Assembly: GCF_902833145.1 (NCBI RefSeq)
Contig: NZ_CADFEN010000003.1
Coordinates: 496,001-560,000, forward strand
Length of the DNA stretch: 64,000 bases
Direction of reading: 5' to 3'
Source: Burkholderia sp. BCC0506
GTDB lineage: Bacteria; Pseudomonadota; Gammaproteobacteria; Burkholderiales; Burkholderiaceae
This document shows positions 29,035-38,616 of the stretch, one piece after another. The position numbers and the translations under genes were made by a program. The notes under the pieces are model-generated. The model was not told where the DNA came from and did not search any database. It was given only the letters and a program-made list of their open reading frames with translations. The first letter of the stretch is position 1. Each line of letters starts with the position of its first letter.

Positions 29035-29057
29035 AAGGGGCGCTCATCGCGCCCCTT
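29035..29057 (-). terminator. Terminator of etfBA
   Basis: 9-bp stem AAGGGGCGC with complement and loop TCATC, with AAAAA on the left that becomes T-run on the minus strand. Lies 34 bp after the etfA stop. Confidence 0.7.
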
Positions 29058-29090
29058 CTGCCGTGCTTACCGCCGAAGCGTCACGCCGTG

Positions 29091-30026
29091 TCAGCCGAGT
29101 TCGTTCACGAGCTCCGGCACGAGCGAGAACAGATCGCCGACGAGGCCGTAATCGGCCACGCTGAAGATCGGTGCTTCGGGATCCTTGTTGATCGCGACGA
29201 TCACCTTCGAATCCTTCATGCCGGCCAGATGCTGGATCGCTCCCGAGATGCCGACCGCGATGTACAGCTGCGGCGCGACGATCTTGCCGGTCTGGCCGAC
29301 CTGGTAGTCGTTCGGCACGTAGCCGGCGTCGACTGCCGCGCGCGATGCGCCGAGTGCCGCCGACAGCTTGTCGGCCAGCGGCTCCAGCACTTTCGTGTAG
29401 TTCTCGCCGCTACCCAGACCGCGGCCGCCCGACACGATGATGCTCGCCGACGTCAGTTCCGGACGGTCCAGCTTCGTCACTTCGCGGCTCACGAACTGCG
29501 ACTTGCCGGCGTCGGCCGCCGCTTCGATCTTCTCGACCGCCGCGCTGCCGCCTTCCGCTGCCACCGGATCGAAACCCGTCGCACGCACCGTGATGACCTT
29601 GATCGGGTCGCTCGACTGCACCGTCGCGATCGCGTTGCCCGCGTAGATCGGGCGCTCGAACGTGTCGGCCGAATCGACCGCCGTGATGTCCGAGATCTGC
29701 GCGACGTCCAGCTTCGCGGCGATGCGCGGCGCGACGTTCTTGCCGTAGGCCGTCGCCGGCGCGAGGATGTGCGAGTAATCCTTCGCGATGTTCAGCGCGG
29801 TCGCTTCGACGTTTTCCGCCAGGCCTTCGGCCAGTTGCGGCGCGTCGGCCAGCAGCACCTTCGACACACCTGCGATCTTCGCAGCCGCATCGGCAGCCGC
29901 TTGCGCGTTGTGGCCCGCGACCAGCACGTGGATGTCGCCGCCGATCTTCGCGGCCGCCGCCACCGTGTTCAGCGTCGCGGCCTTGATCGACGCGTTGTCG
30001 TGTTCTGCAATCACCAGAATCGTCAT
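29091..30026 (-). CDS. etfA: Electron transfer flavoprotein alpha subunit
   Basis: 311 residues. Holds the FAD of the EtfAB dimer, which carries electrons from acyl-CoA and other dehydrogenases to ETF-quinone oxidoreductase. The C-terminal FAD domain is clear: [15 protein letters not shown], then [37 protein letters not shown] and [20 protein letters not shown]. 16 bp after etfB on the same strand. Confidence 0.97.
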   Translation of the reverse strand: MTILVIAEHDNASIKAATLNTVAAAAKIGGDIHVLVAGHNAQAAADAAAKIAGVSKVLLADAPQLAEGLAENVEATALNIAKDYSHILAPATAYGKNVAPRIAAKLDVAQISDITAVDSADTFERPIYAGNAIATVQSSDPIKVITVRATGFDPVAAEGGSAAVEKIEAAADAGKSQFVSREVTKLDRPELTSASIIVSGGRGLGSGENYTKVLEPLADKLSAALGASRAAVDAGYVPNDYQVGQTGKIVAPQLYIAVGISGAIQHLAGMKDSKVIVAINKDPEAPIFSVADYGLVGDLFSLVPELVNELG

Positions 30027-30042
30027 TTCTTTGCGCTCCCTC

Positions 30043-30792
30043 TTACAGCACCTTGGCTTCGGTCTTCAGCTTCTCGACCAGCGTCTTCACGTCCGGCACC
30101 TTCACGCCGGCCGCGCGCTTCGGCGGCTCGGCCACCTTCAGCGTCTTCAGACGCGGCGTGACGTCCACGCCGAGGTCTTCCGGCTTCACCGTTTCGAGCG
30201 GCTTCTTCTTCGCCTTCATGATGTTCGGCAGCGTCACGTAGCGCGGCTCGTTCAGGCGCAGGTCGGTCGTCACGACCGCCGGCAGCGTCAGCGACAGCGT
30301 TTCCGCGCCGCCGTCGACTTCGCGTGCAACCGTCGCACGGCCGTCGGCGATCGTCACCTTCGACGCGAACGTCGCTTGCGGCAGGCCTGCGAGTGCGGCC
30401 AGCATCTGGCCGGTCTGGTTCGAATCGTCGTCGATCGCCTGCTTGCCGAGGATCACCAGCTGCGGCTGCTCCTTGTCGACCAGCGCCTTCAGAATCTTCG
30501 CGACGGCCAGCGGCTCGACGCTGTCGTTCGATTCGACGAGGATCGCGCGATCCGCGCCGATCGCGAGTGCCGTACGCAGCGTTTCCTGCGCCTGCGTGAC
30601 GCCCACCGACACCGCGATCACTTCGGTCGCGACGCCCGCTTCCTTCAGGCGCACGGCTTCTTCAACGGCGATTTCGTCGAACGGGTTCATCGACATCTTC
30701 ACGTTCGCGATGTCGACGCCCGTGTTGTCCGACTTCACGCGGACCTTCACGTTGTAATCGACCACTCTTTTCACTGGCACCAGGATTTTCAT
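30043..30792 (-). CDS. etfB: Electron transfer flavoprotein beta subunit
   Basis: 249 residues; binds AMP and pairs with Etf[23 protein letters not shown] at the start, [20 protein letters not shown], and [23 protein letters not shown] near residue 115 (nucleotide site). The tail P[12 protein letters not shown] is the family recognition-loop region. An in-frame ATG two codons upstream at 30798 is less likely. First gene of the pair. Confidence 0.97.
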   Translation of the reverse strand: MKILVPVKRVVDYNVKVRVKSDNTGVDIANVKMSMNPFDEIAVEEAVRLKEAGVATEVIAVSVGVTQAQETLRTALAIGADRAILVESNDSVEPLAVAKILKALVDKEQPQLVILGKQAIDDDSNQTGQMLAALAGLPQATFASKVTIADGRATVAREVDGGAETLSLTLPAVVTTDLRLNEPRYVTLPNIMKAKKKPLETVKPEDLGVDVTPRLKTLKVAEPPKRAAGVKVPDVKTLVEKLKTEAKVL

Positions 30793-30830
30793 GCACACGC
30801 TCCAAAGTTACGAATACGACCAGAGGCCAT

Positions 30831-30836
30831 TTTATA
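30831..30836 (-). promoter_or_regulatory. Possible -10 element of etfBA
   Basis: TATAAA on the minus strand about 40 bp before the etfB start, giving a leader near 30 nt. The -35 region is poor, so an activator or another promoter is possible. A 6-bp inverted repeat CAACCA-TCA-TGGTTG lies just upstream at 30871-30885. Confidence 0.4.
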
Positions 30837-30924
30837 GCGAGGCCTCATGACTGCGCGGCCAGGCGGGATCCAACCATCATGGTTGTCGAGGATACCGCTT
30901 CTCGGCGACGCGCCAATGATAGCG

Positions 30925-30936
30925 AACGGTCGTTCT
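30925..30936. promoter_or_regulatory. Candidate TetR-type operator upstream of etfBA
   Basis: GAACGGTCGTTC: a 5-bp inverted repeat with 2 central bases and TA on both outer flanks (TAGC.../...CTAT). TetR-type fatty-acid-degradation regulators in betaproteobacteria are reported to use GAACG-NN-CGTTC-like sites; I cannot verify the match. It lies 133 bp upstream of etfB and also upstream of the metQ terminator. Confidence 0.45.
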
Positions 30937-30951
30937 ATTTTAAAAGAGAAA

Positions 30952-30978
30952 AAACCCGGACGCAAAGCCCGGGTTTTC
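30952..30978 (-). terminator. Terminator of metNIQ
   Basis: Stem AAAACCCGG with complement, preceded by AAAAA on the plus strand, which reads as a T-run on the minus strand. Positioned 43 bp after the metQ stop. Confidence 0.75.
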
Positions 30979-31020
30979 GATCATCGACTCTAATCCCGCC
31001 GGGCGTCCGTGCTCCGGCCG

Positions 31021-31815
31021 TTACCAGGCGGCGATGACCGCGCCGCCGAACTTGCCTTCGATGAACTGCTTCACGTCGGCCGAGTGATAGGCCGCGATCA
31101 GCCTGGCGACCCACGGCTTGTTCCGGTCGGCCTCGCGGATCGCGAGGATGTTCGCGTACGGGCCGCTCGGGCCCTCGATCGCGATCGCGTCCTGCTTCGG
31201 TTTCAACCCCGCTTCCATCGCGTAGTTGGTGTTGATCGCGGCCGCGTCGACGTCGCCGAGCGAACGCGGAATCTGCGCCGCGTCGAGTTCGACGATCTTC
31301 AGCTTGCGCGGATTGTCGACGATATCGAGCGGCGTGGCCTTCAGCCCCGCATCCGCGCGCAGCTTCAGCAGTCCCTGCTTCTGCAGCAACAGCAGCGCGC
31401 GGCCGCCGTTGGTCGGATCGTTCGGCACCGCGACGCGCGCGCCCGGCTTCAGCTCGGCCAGCGACTTCACGCGCTTCGAATAGATGCCCATCGGGAACGT
31501 GACGGTATCCGCGACCTTGATCAGCTTGTAGCCGCGATCCTTCACCTGCGCCTGCAGATACGGATCGTGCTGATAGCTGTTCGCGTCGAGGTCGCCCGAC
31601 GCGAGCGCGGCGTTCGGCTGCACGTAATCGGAGAATTCGACGATGCGGATCTCGAGCCCCTCCTTCGCCGCGACTTTCTTGACCACTTCCATGATTTGCG
31701 CGTGCGGGCCGCCCGTCACGCCTACCTTGATGGTTTCGGCCTGCGCGTGCGCGCCCGCGAACAGCGCGGCCGCACCCAGCGCCGCCGCGAATTTCAGCAT
31801 GAAGCGTCGTTGCAT
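31021..31815 (-). CDS. metQ: Methionine ABC transporter substrate-binding protein
   Basis: 264 residues. NLPA family. Signal peptide to about residue 26 (ALFAGAHAQA). Unlike E. coli MetQ there is no lipobox Cys, so it should be a free periplasmic protein. Core regions VGVTGGPHAQIMEVV, DANSYQHDPYLQAQ and VPNDPTNGGRALLLLQ match methionine binders. Third gene of metN-metI-metQ. The longer frame reaching 31932 lies inside metI and is not the start. Confidence 0.93.
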   Translation of the reverse strand: MQRRFMLKFAAALGAAALFAGAHAQAETIKVGVTGGPHAQIMEVVKKVAAKEGLEIRIVEFSDYVQPNAALASGDLDANSYQHDPYLQAQVKDRGYKLIKVADTVTFPMGIYSKRVKSLAELKPGARVAVPNDPTNGGRALLLLQKQGLLKLRADAGLKATPLDIVDNPRKLKIVELDAAQIPRSLGDVDAAAINTNYAMEAGLKPKQDAIAIEGPSGPYANILAIREADRNKPWVARLIAAYHSADVKQFIEGKFGGAVIAAW

Positions 31816-31844
31816 CGTCTCTCCCCTATCGGATCGGTGTGGTC

Positions 31845-32498
31845 TTATTTGTGGCTCAGCCGGCGCACCAGCCAGTCGCCGAACGATTGCACGATCTGCA
31901 CGAACACGATCAGGATCGCGACGACCGTCCACATCACTTCCGGCAGATAACGCTGGTAGCCGTAGCGGATCCCGAGATCGCCGAGCCCGCCGCCGCCGAT
32001 CGCACCGGCCATCGCCGAATAGCCGACCAGCGACACGAACGTGATCGTCAGACCGGCGACGACGCCCGGCAGCGATTCGGGCAACAGCACCTTGAACACG
32101 ATCTGCGACGTGGTCGCGCCCATCGATTGCGCGGCCTCGATCAGCCCGCGGTCGACTTCGCGCAGCGCCGTTTCGACGAGACGCGCGATGAACGGCGCGG
32201 CCGCGAGCGTCAGCGGCACGACCGCCGCGGCCGTGCCGATCGACGAACCGGTGACGAGCCGCGTGAACGGAATCACCGCGACCAGCAGGATGATGAACGG
32301 CGTCGAGCGGACCGCGTTCACGATGCCGCCGAGCACGCGATTCACCGCGAGGTTCTGCAGCACGCCCTGGCGGTCGGTCAGGTAGAGCAGCACGCCGAGC
32401 GGCAGGCCGACGAGCGCGCCGACCGCCCCGGAGATGCCGACCATGATCAGCGTCTCCCAGAACGACTGCACGAACATATCGAACATCTCACTCAACAT
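31845..32498 (-). CDS. metI: Methionine ABC transporter permease
   Basis: 217 residues, five or six membrane helices. The ABC permease EAA loop is seen in [31 protein letters not shown] (near residue 140). [29 protein letters not shown] at the start is typical of MetI. Overlaps the end of metN by 11 bases. Confidence 0.96.
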   Translation of the reverse strand: MLSEMFDMFVQSFWETLIMVGISGAVGALVGLPLGVLLYLTDRQGVLQNLAVNRVLGGIVNAVRSTPFIILLVAVIPFTRLVTGSSIGTAAAVVPLTLAAAPFIARLVETALREVDRGLIEAAQSMGATTSQIVFKVLLPESLPGVVAGLTITFVSLVGYSAMAGAIGGGGLGDLGIRYGYQRYLPEVMWTVVAILIVFVQIVQSFGDWLVRRLSHK

Positions 32499-33522
32499 AC
32501 GAAAGCTCCTCTACCACCACACCTTGCTCGCGCAGGAACGCGAGCGCCTGCCCGACCTTGCCCGGCTCGCCGCCGGCGAGCACCGCGAGCGAACCGAATG
32601 CCTGCCCCTGGATCTCGTCGATCTGGCCATGCAGGATGTTGAAATCGAGTTCGTACCGGCGGATCGTCTCCGACAGGATCGGCTGGTCGACACCCGAGCC
32701 CGTGAATGCGAGCCGCAGCAGATGCCCGCTGCCCGTCTTCAGCCGCTCGGCCACGCGCGCCTTCAGCGCGGGCGGCAGTTCCTGCGCGATCACGTCGCCG
32801 ATCAGCGCGCGCGTCACTTCGTGATGCGGCTGCAGGAACACGTCGATCACGCGGCCTTCCTCGACCACGCGCCCCGCATCGAGCACCGCCACGCGATCGC
32901 AGACCTGCTTGATCACTTCCATCTGGTGCGTGATCAGCACGATCGTCAGGCCGAGTTCGCGGTTGATGCGCTTGAGCAGGTCGAGGATCGAGCGCGTCGT
33001 CTCGGGATCGAGCGCGGAGGTCGCTTCGTCCGACAGCAGCACCTTGGGCTTGCTCGCGAGCGCGCGGGCGATACCGACGCGCTGCTTCTGCCCGCCGCTG
33101 ATCTGCGCCGGATAGCGATCCTTCTGTGCGGACAGCCCGACGAGGTCGAGCAGCGGCAGCACGGCCGCCTCGATGTCGGCACGGCTCGCGCCGGCCAGCT
33201 CGAGCGGCAGCGCGACGTTGTCGAACACCGTGCGCGACGACAGCAGGTTGAAGTGCTGGAAGATCATGCCGATCTCGCGGCGCGCCTCGCGCAGCGCGCT
33301 CGCCGACAGCAGCATCAGATCGCGCCCGCCGACGACGACGTTGCCTTCGGTCGGCCGCGTGAGCAGGTTGATGGTGCGCACGAGCGTGCTCTTGCCGGCG
33401 CCGCTTCGGCCGATGATGCCGAACACCTCGCCTTGCGGGATCGTCAGGTTGACGTTGCGCAGCGCTTCGACCCAGCCGCCCGGGCCGGGGAAACGCTGCG
33501 AGAGATTGCGTAATTCGATCAT
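32488..33522 (-). CDS. metN: Methionine ABC transporter ATP-binding protein
   Basis: 344 residues. Walker [10 protein letters not shown] near residue 38, signature ISGGQKQR near 140, Walker [16 protein letters not shown]. The C-terminal 90 residues are the NIL regulatory domain ([22 protein letters not shown]), which binds methionine and shuts down transport when it is plentiful. [13 protein letters not shown] is the family start; the open frame continues to 33645. No SAM riboswitch is visible upstream. Confidence 0.97.
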   Translation of the reverse strand: MIELRNLSQRFPGPGGWVEALRNVNLTIPQGEVFGIIGRSGAGKSTLVRTINLLTRPTEGNVVVGGRDLMLLSASALREARREIGMIFQHFNLLSSRTVFDNVALPLELAGASRADIEAAVLPLLDLVGLSAQKDRYPAQISGGQKQRVGIARALASKPKVLLSDEATSALDPETTRSILDLLKRINRELGLTIVLITHQMEVIKQVCDRVAVLDAGRVVEEGRVIDVFLQPHHEVTRALIGDVIAQELPPALKARVAERLKTGSGHLLRLAFTGSGVDQPILSETIRRYELDFNILHGQIDEIQGQAFGSLAVLAGGEPGKVGQALAFLREQGVVVEELSYVE

Positions 33523-33740
33523 GTAAACAAAACGGCGGCCGGCCGGCGAGTTGGCCCGCCAGTCGGCCGCCGATGCATCTGGAATAACCGACGATTTTAC
33601 CGCAAACCCCTCATTCCCCTTAATAATCGATTTCGATCTTTTCATAACCGGACGAAATTAGAGGAACCCCGCTGGGCCATCGCGAGAATGCCGCGACTAT
33701 GATCCGGAACACGCATGCCAACGAACAGGGGACACGCCAG

Positions 33741-34658
33741 ATGAGCACCACCACCACGCCGGCCGACGCAGCCGACACCGCGGCATCGGCACCTCCAGCG
33801 CCCGCGCCGAAGATGGGCCGGCTGCGTACCGCGGACGGGGTCGAACTGGCGTCGTACCGCTGGCCGGCCGGCGACGGCACCGCGCCGTCGCGCGCGACGA
33901 TCGCGCTGGTGCACGGCCTCGCCGAACATGCGGGCCGCTATGCCGCGCTCGCCGGCCGGCTGAACGCGGCCGGCATCGACGTGCTGGCGATCGATCTGCG
34001 CGGGCATGGCCAGTCGCCCGGCAAGCGCGCGTGGGCGGACCGCTTCGACGACTACCTGAACGATGCGGATGCGCTGGTCGCCGAAGCCGCGCGTGGCGAC
34101 GCGCCGCTGTTCCTGATGGGGCACAGCATGGGCGGCGCGGTCGCGGCGCTCTACGCGATCGAACGTGCACCGGCCCGCGGTCACGCGCTGACGGGCCTCG
34201 TGCTGTCGAGTCCGGCGCTCGCGCCGGGGCGCGACGTGCCGCGCTGGATGCTCGCGGTCAGCCGCGTCATCAGCCGCGTGTGGCCCACTTTCCCCGCGAT
34301 CAGGATCGATGCGGCCCTGCTGTCGCGCGATCCGGCCATCGTCGCGGCCAACCGCGCCGATCCGCTCGTGCATCACGGCGCGGTGCCCGCCCGCACCGGC
34401 GCGGAGATTCTCGACGCGATGACGCGCATCGAACACGGTCGCGGCGCGCTGCGCGTACCGGTGCTCGTCTATCACGGCACCGACGACAAGCTGACCGAAC
34501 CCGACGGCAGCCGCGCGTTCGGCGCGCACGTCGGCTCGCCGGACCGCACGCTGACGCTGTACGAAGGCGGCTTCCACGAAACGATGAACGATCTCGAGCG
34601 CGATCGCGTGATCGACGCGCTGATCGCGTGGATTCACGCGCGCGTGCCGGTGCGCTGA
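33741..34658 (+). CDS. Alpha/beta hydrolase, monoacylglycerol lipase/lysophospholipase type
   Basis: 305 residues. Catalytic triad visible: Ser in GHSMGGA near residue 128, Asp in VYHGTDDKLTEP near 245, His in GGFHETMND near 278. ALVHGLAEHAGRYAALA and IDLRGHGQSPGKRAW are typical of serine aminopeptidase S33/monoacylglycerol lipases. The start at 33741 has AGGGGAC about 9 bases ahead; the frame opens at 33699. Substrate unknown. No signal peptide, so cytoplasmic. Confidence 0.88.
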   Translation: MSTTTTPADAADTAASAPPAPAPKMGRLRTADGVELASYRWPAGDGTAPSRATIALVHGLAEHAGRYAALAGRLNAAGIDVLAIDLRGHGQSPGKRAWADRFDDYLNDADALVAEAARGDAPLFLMGHSMGGAVAALYAIERAPARGHALTGLVLSSPALAPGRDVPRWMLAVSRVISRVWPTFPAIRIDAALLSRDPAIVAANRADPLVHHGAVPARTGAEILDAMTRIEHGRGALRVPVLVYHGTDDKLTEPDGSRAFGAHVGSPDRTLTLYEGGFHETMNDLERDRVIDALIAWIHARVPVR

Positions 34659-34688
34659 GCGCGCCCGGCCCGGCCGGTCGAGCGAGCG

Positions 34689-35612
34689 TCAGATCCCGGC
34701 CAGCACGCGCAGGTGCGCGACGACGCTGCGCCCGAGCGCGGACAGGTTGTAGCCGCCTTCGAGGCAGCTGACGATGCGGCCCTGCGCATGGCGGCGCGCC
34801 ACGTCGACGATCTGCGCGGTCAGCCACTCGAAGTCGGCCTCGACGAGGCCGAGATTGCCGATGTCGTCCTCGCGATGCGCGTCGAAGCCGGCCGACACGA
34901 ACAGCATCTGCGGCTTGAACGCGTCGAGGCGCGGCAGCCAGAACATGTCGACGGCTTCGCGGATCGCCATCCCGTTGCTGCGCGCGGGCATCGGCAGGTT
35001 GACCATGTTCGGCGCCTGATGATCGACGCCCGAGAACGGATACAGCGGATGCTGGAAGAAGCTGCACATCAGCACGCGCTCGTCGTTCGCGAACGCGGCC
35101 TCGGTGCCGTTGCCGTGGTGCACGTCGAAATCGACGATCGCGACCCGCTCGATGCCGTGTACGTCGAGCGCATGCCGCGCGGCGATCGCGACGTTGTTGA
35201 AGAAGCAAAAGCCCATCGCGCGCGCGGGCTCCGCATGGTGACCGGGTGGACGGACGCCGCAGAACGCATTCGCATAGCGGCCTTCGATCACCGCGTCGGT
35301 CGCCGCGATCGCGGCGCCGGCCGCGCGCAGTGCCGCGCGCCACGTGTCGCGATTCATCAGCGTATCGGGATCGATCTCGACGTAGCCGTCGACCGGCGTC
35401 ATGCCGCGGATGTAGTCGATGTGCGCCTGCGTATGCACGCGGCCCAGCGCGACCTCGCTCGCAAACGGTGCGGTCTCGTGCACGATCAGGTCGTCGATGC
35501 GGCTCGCAATCAGCTGATCCTGGATCGCCGACAGGCGGGCCGGACATTCCGGATGCCATTCCCCCATTTCGTGCAGCATGCAATCGGGGTGCGTGTAGAA
35601 AGCGGTTGCCAT
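34689..35612 (-). CDS. Histone-deacetylase-family protein (class II / acetoin utilisation type)
   Basis: 307 residues. HDAC-fold signatures: RPPGHHAEPARAMGFCFFNNVAIAARHAL and IVDFDVHHGNGTEAAF (zinc Asp/His in DFDVHHGNG), then FVSAGFDAHREDDIG (second zinc Asp) and CLEGGYNLSALGRSV. These enzymes remove acyl groups from small amines or proteins. The real substrate in Burkholderia is not known. Convergent with the lipase-like gene. Confidence 0.92.
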   Translation of the reverse strand: MATAFYTHPDCMLHEMGEWHPECPARLSAIQDQLIASRIDDLIVHETAPFASEVALGRVHTQAHIDYIRGMTPVDGYVEIDPDTLMNRDTWRAALRAAGAAIAATDAVIEGRYANAFCGVRPPGHHAEPARAMGFCFFNNVAIAARHALDVHGIERVAIVDFDVHHGNGTEAAFANDERVLMCSFFQHPLYPFSGVDHQAPNMVNLPMPARSNGMAIREAVDMFWLPRLDAFKPQMLFVSAGFDAHREDDIGNLGLVEADFEWLTAQIVDVARRHAQGRIVSCLEGGYNLSALGRSVVAHLRVLAGI

Positions 35613-35781
35613 AAGCTGTCATCCGCGGCGCACGGTACGCCGCAGGTCTCCCTCAATGATGTCCATCGTCTGCCGCGAATTCGCCGCTAACTTACCACAA
35701 CGGGGGCCCGCTTCGGCCCGGCGCGCCGGATGCGTCGGGTATACTGCGCCGAACACAATCGCCCTGTCCGCCCGCTTCGAC

Positions 35782-36996
35782 ATGAATTCCAGCAAGCCTG
35801 CCGTCCTTCTCTCCGCGCTGTTCCGTGTTCGCGCGCCGCTCGTCGTCGCTGCCATCGCCACGGCCCTCGGCACCGCGCCTGTCGCGGCGCAGACGCAGCC
35901 GGCGAAGCCCGGCACGCTCGTCGCCCAGGGCCAGCCGCAGCAGCCGACACCGCAAGGCCAGACCTTCGAAGAGGAAATCGTTCCGCAGCGTTACGCGAAC
36001 AACGCGAAGGTCGACGCGTTCATCGACGAGATGGTGAGCCGCAACGGCTTCGATTCGACGAGCCTGCATGCGCTGTTCTCGCGCATCAGCTATTCGGCAA
36101 CGGCCGTCAAGCTCGTGAAGCCGGCGCCGGCGCCGACGGTCAAGAACTGGCGCGTCTATCGCTCGCGCTTCATCGAGCCGATCCGCATCAACGCGGGCGT
36201 GAAGTTCTGGAAGGCGAACCAGGCCGCGCTGCAACGCGCGTCCGAGCAGTTCGGCGTGCCGCCCGAGGTGATCGTCGGCATCATCGGCGTCGAGACCATC
36301 TACGGCCGCTACATGGGCAATTTCCGCGTGCTCGACGCGCTGACCACACTGACGTTCGACTACCCGGACACGCCGAATCGCGACAGCCGCCAGGCCACGT
36401 TCCGCAAGAACCTCGAGGACTTCCTGGTCTGGACCCGCGACAACCAGCTCGACCCGACCACGGTGCTTGGTTCGTACACCGGCGCGATCGGGATTCCGCA
36501 ATTCCTGCCGAGCAGCATCCGCGAATATGCGGTCGACTTCGACGGCACGGGCCATGTCGATCTGCGCAGCAGTCCTGTCGATGCGATCGGCAGCGTCGCG
36601 AACTACCTGAAGCAGCACGGCTGGGAAACCGACCGCCCGGTGGTCTGGCAGATCACGCCCGACACGGGCAGCCTGGGCATCGCACAGGCCGCCGCCGACG
36701 GCCAACCCGAACCGCACTGGGCGCTGTCGCAACTGCTGCGCGCGGGCATGACGCTGAACGAGCCGTCGGTCAACATCACGACCGAGGCCGGCACGCCGGT
36801 GACCGTGGTCGACCTGCCGTCGCCGGGGCGCGCGACCGAATACATGCTCGGCCTGAAGAACTTCTATGTGCTCACGCGCTACAACCGCAGCTTCTTCTAC
36901 GCACTCACCGTGTACCAGCTCGGCGAAGCCGTGAAAGCGCAGATGGAGGCGACTGGCGCGCTGCCACCGGCCGCTGCCGACGAGCAGCCGCAGTAA
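35782..36996 (+). CDS. mltB: Lytic murein transglycosylase B
   Basis: 404 residues. Signal peptide to about residue 40 (AAIATALGTAPVAAQ); no lipobox, so a soluble periplasmic form. The catalytic Glu is in VIVGIIGVETIYGRYMG near residue 173, the hallmark of family 3 (MltB) transglycosylases; also SYTGAIGIPQFLPSSIREYAVDFDGTGH and VANYLKQHGW. Cuts peptidoglycan forming 1,6-anhydroMurNAc. The start is set at MNSSKPAVLL; TATACT at 35740 may be its -10. Confidence 0.94.
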   Translation: MNSSKPAVLLSALFRVRAPLVVAAIATALGTAPVAAQTQPAKPGTLVAQGQPQQPTPQGQTFEEEIVPQRYANNAKVDAFIDEMVSRNGFDSTSLHALFSRISYSATAVKLVKPAPAPTVKNWRVYRSRFIEPIRINAGVKFWKANQAALQRASEQFGVPPEVIVGIIGVETIYGRYMGNFRVLDALTTLTFDYPDTPNRDSRQATFRKNLEDFLVWTRDNQLDPTTVLGSYTGAIGIPQFLPSSIREYAVDFDGTGHVDLRSSPVDAIGSVANYLKQHGWETDRPVVWQITPDTGSLGIAQAAADGQPEPHWALSQLLRAGMTLNEPSVNITTEAGTPVTVVDLPSPGRATEYMLGLKNFYVLTRYNRSFFYALTVYQLGEAVKAQMEATGALPPAAADEQPQ

Positions 36997-37013
36997 GCGC
37001 TGGCCGCCCAAAG

Positions 37014-37050
37014 AAAAAGCGCCGCAGTTCTCAGAACGCGGCGCTTTTTT
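37014..37050. terminator. Terminator between mltB and cysM
   Basis: AAAAAGCGCCGC, loop region AGTTCTCAGAAC (itself able to pair GTTC/GAAC), then GCGGCGCTTTTTT. Strong, and symmetric enough to act for both convergent genes. Confidence 0.9.
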
Positions 37051-37080
37051 ATCGATGCGCGAATCGCGCCCCGCTCTCCG

Positions 37081-37983
37081 TCAGGCGGGAAACACGCCCG
37101 TGGACAGGTAGCGGTCGCCGCGATCGCAGACGATGAACACGATCGTCGCGTTCTCGACCTGACGCGCGATGCGCATCGCGACTTCACATGCGCCGCCCGA
37201 CGAAATGCCCGCGAAAATGCCTTCGACCGCCGCGAGCCGGCGCGTCATCGTTTCCGACGCAGCCTGGCTCACGCTCTCGACGCGATCGATGCGGCTGCGA
37301 TCGAAGATGGTCGGCATGTACGCTTCCGGCCACTTGCGAATGCCCGGAATACGCGAGCCGTCTTCCGGCTGCGCACCGATGATCTCGATCGCCGGATTCT
37401 GTTCCTTCAGGTAGCGCGACGTGCCCATGATCGTGCCCGTCGTGCCCATCGCGGACACGAAGTGCGTGATGCGCCCCTCGGTATCGCGCCAGATCTCCGG
37501 CCCCGTTCCTTCGTAGTGCGCGATGGGATTGTCGGGATTGCCGAACTGGTCGAGGATCACGCCCTTGCCTTCGCGCTGCATCTGCTCCGCGAGGTCGCGC
37601 GCCAGCTCCATTCCGCCCTTCACCGGCGTCAGGATGATTTCGGCACCGTAGGCCGCCATGCTCTGGCGGCGCTCGACCGACAGATCCTCCGGCATGATCA
37701 GCACCATCTTGTAGCCGCGGATGGCCGCGGCCATCGCGAGCGCGATGCCCGTGTTGCCGCTCGTCGCCTCGATCAGCGTATCGCCCGGCTTGATGCGCCC
37801 GCGCGCTTCGGCCTTGCTGATCATCGACAGCGCCGGGCGATCCTTCACGGAACCGGCCGGATTGTTGCCCTCGAGCTTCGCGAGCAGCACGTTGTTGCGG
37901 GCGCGAATTTCGTCGTCCGGCAGGCGGACCAGTTGCACGAGCGGCGTATTGCCGATCGTGTCTTCGATAGTTTTGTAAGCCAT
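37081..37983 (-). CDS. cysM: Cysteine synthase B (O-acetylserine sulfhydrylase)
   Basis: 300 residues. PLP enzyme making cysteine from O-acetylserine and sulfide or thiosulfate. PLP Lys in NPAGSVKDRPALSM near residue 46; substrate loop EATSGNTGIALAM; phosphate loop SAMGTTGTIMG. The C-terminal region GISSGGACEVAMRIA and length (300) match CysM rather than longer CysK. MAYKTIEDTIGNTPLV is the start. Confidence 0.95.
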   Translation of the reverse strand: MAYKTIEDTIGNTPLVQLVRLPDDEIRARNNVLLAKLEGNNPAGSVKDRPALSMISKAEARGRIKPGDTLIEATSGNTGIALAMAAAIRGYKMVLIMPEDLSVERRQSMAAYGAEIILTPVKGGMELARDLAEQMQREGKGVILDQFGNPDNPIAHYEGTGPEIWRDTEGRITHFVSAMGTTGTIMGTSRYLKEQNPAIEIIGAQPEDGSRIPGIRKWPEAYMPTIFDRSRIDRVESVSQAASETMTRRLAAVEGIFAGISSGGACEVAMRIARQVENATIVFIVCDRGDRYLSTGVFPA

Positions 37984-38117
37984 GGGTATACCGTGAGTGC
38001 GAGGCCGATCAACCGATCGATTGTAAACCAGCACCGGCCCGCGCGCCGGCAACCCCATTGCGACGATGGAATACGCGTGCCGCCCGATTCGCGCTCGCCG
38101 CGCACGCGTCACCACGC

Positions 38118-38141
38118 AAAAAACCCGCGGCATGCCGCGGG
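38118..38141 (-). terminator. Terminator of the comEA-like gene
   Basis: 8-bp stem CCCGCGGC with complement and 2-base AT centre; AAAAAA at 38118-38123 reads as a T-run on the minus strand, 54 bp after the gene's stop. Confidence 0.7.
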
Positions 38142-38194
38142 AAGCCGTCGCGACGACGGCGGCTGAAGGAGCGCTTTGTCGGTTGCTCGATGCG

Positions 38195-38542
38195 TTATTT
38201 CTGCGCGGTGCGGGCCGGCGCGGCGGCAGGCTTCGCGGCCGCCGGTTTGGCCGCGGCCGACGGCGTGGCGCTCGTGCCGGCCGCCGCACCGATCGTCAAC
38301 CCTTCCTGCTGAAGCCGCTCGACGGTGTGCCCGCCCATGCCCTTCACGCGCGTGGCGAGATCGTCGGCATTCCTGAACGGACCGCGTGCGCCGCGCTCGT
38401 CGAGAATCGCCTTCGCCCTCGCCGGGCCGATGCCCTTGATGCCGACGAGCGCATCCTCGTTCGCGGTGTTGACGTCGACGGCCGCCCAGGCCGACGCCAC
38501 TGCGCCGAGCATGACCGCTGCGGCAAACCATTTTCTGATCAT
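38195..38542 (-). CDS. ComEA-type helix-hairpin-helix DNA-binding protein
   Basis: 115 residues. Signal peptide (MIRKWFAAAVMLGAVASAWA), then a ComEA HhH motif: VDVNTANEDALVGIKGIGPARAKAILDERGARGPF (residues 21-55). The tail is Ala/Pro/Lys-rich (AAAKPAAAKPAAAPA). ComEA proteins bind DNA in the periplasm during uptake. This short form lacks a full-length membrane anchor and could have another DNA-related role. Precedes cysM on the same strand but a terminator separates them. Confidence 0.88.
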   Translation of the reverse strand: MIRKWFAAAVMLGAVASAWAAVDVNTANEDALVGIKGIGPARAKAILDERGARGPFRNADDLATRVKGMGGHTVERLQQEGLTIGAAAGTSATPSAAAKPAAAKPAAAPARTAQK

Positions 38543-38616
38543 GTGCTGGATCTCCGAAGAAAAACGGCCGGCGGCTGCCGACCGTGAGACCCAGTCTATC
38601 GATGCAACGCGCCGGT

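Noticed and set aside
33523-33740. Possible SAM riboswitch before metN
   Set aside because: No riboswitch-type paired core or terminator/antiterminator pair could be drawn in these 218 bases.
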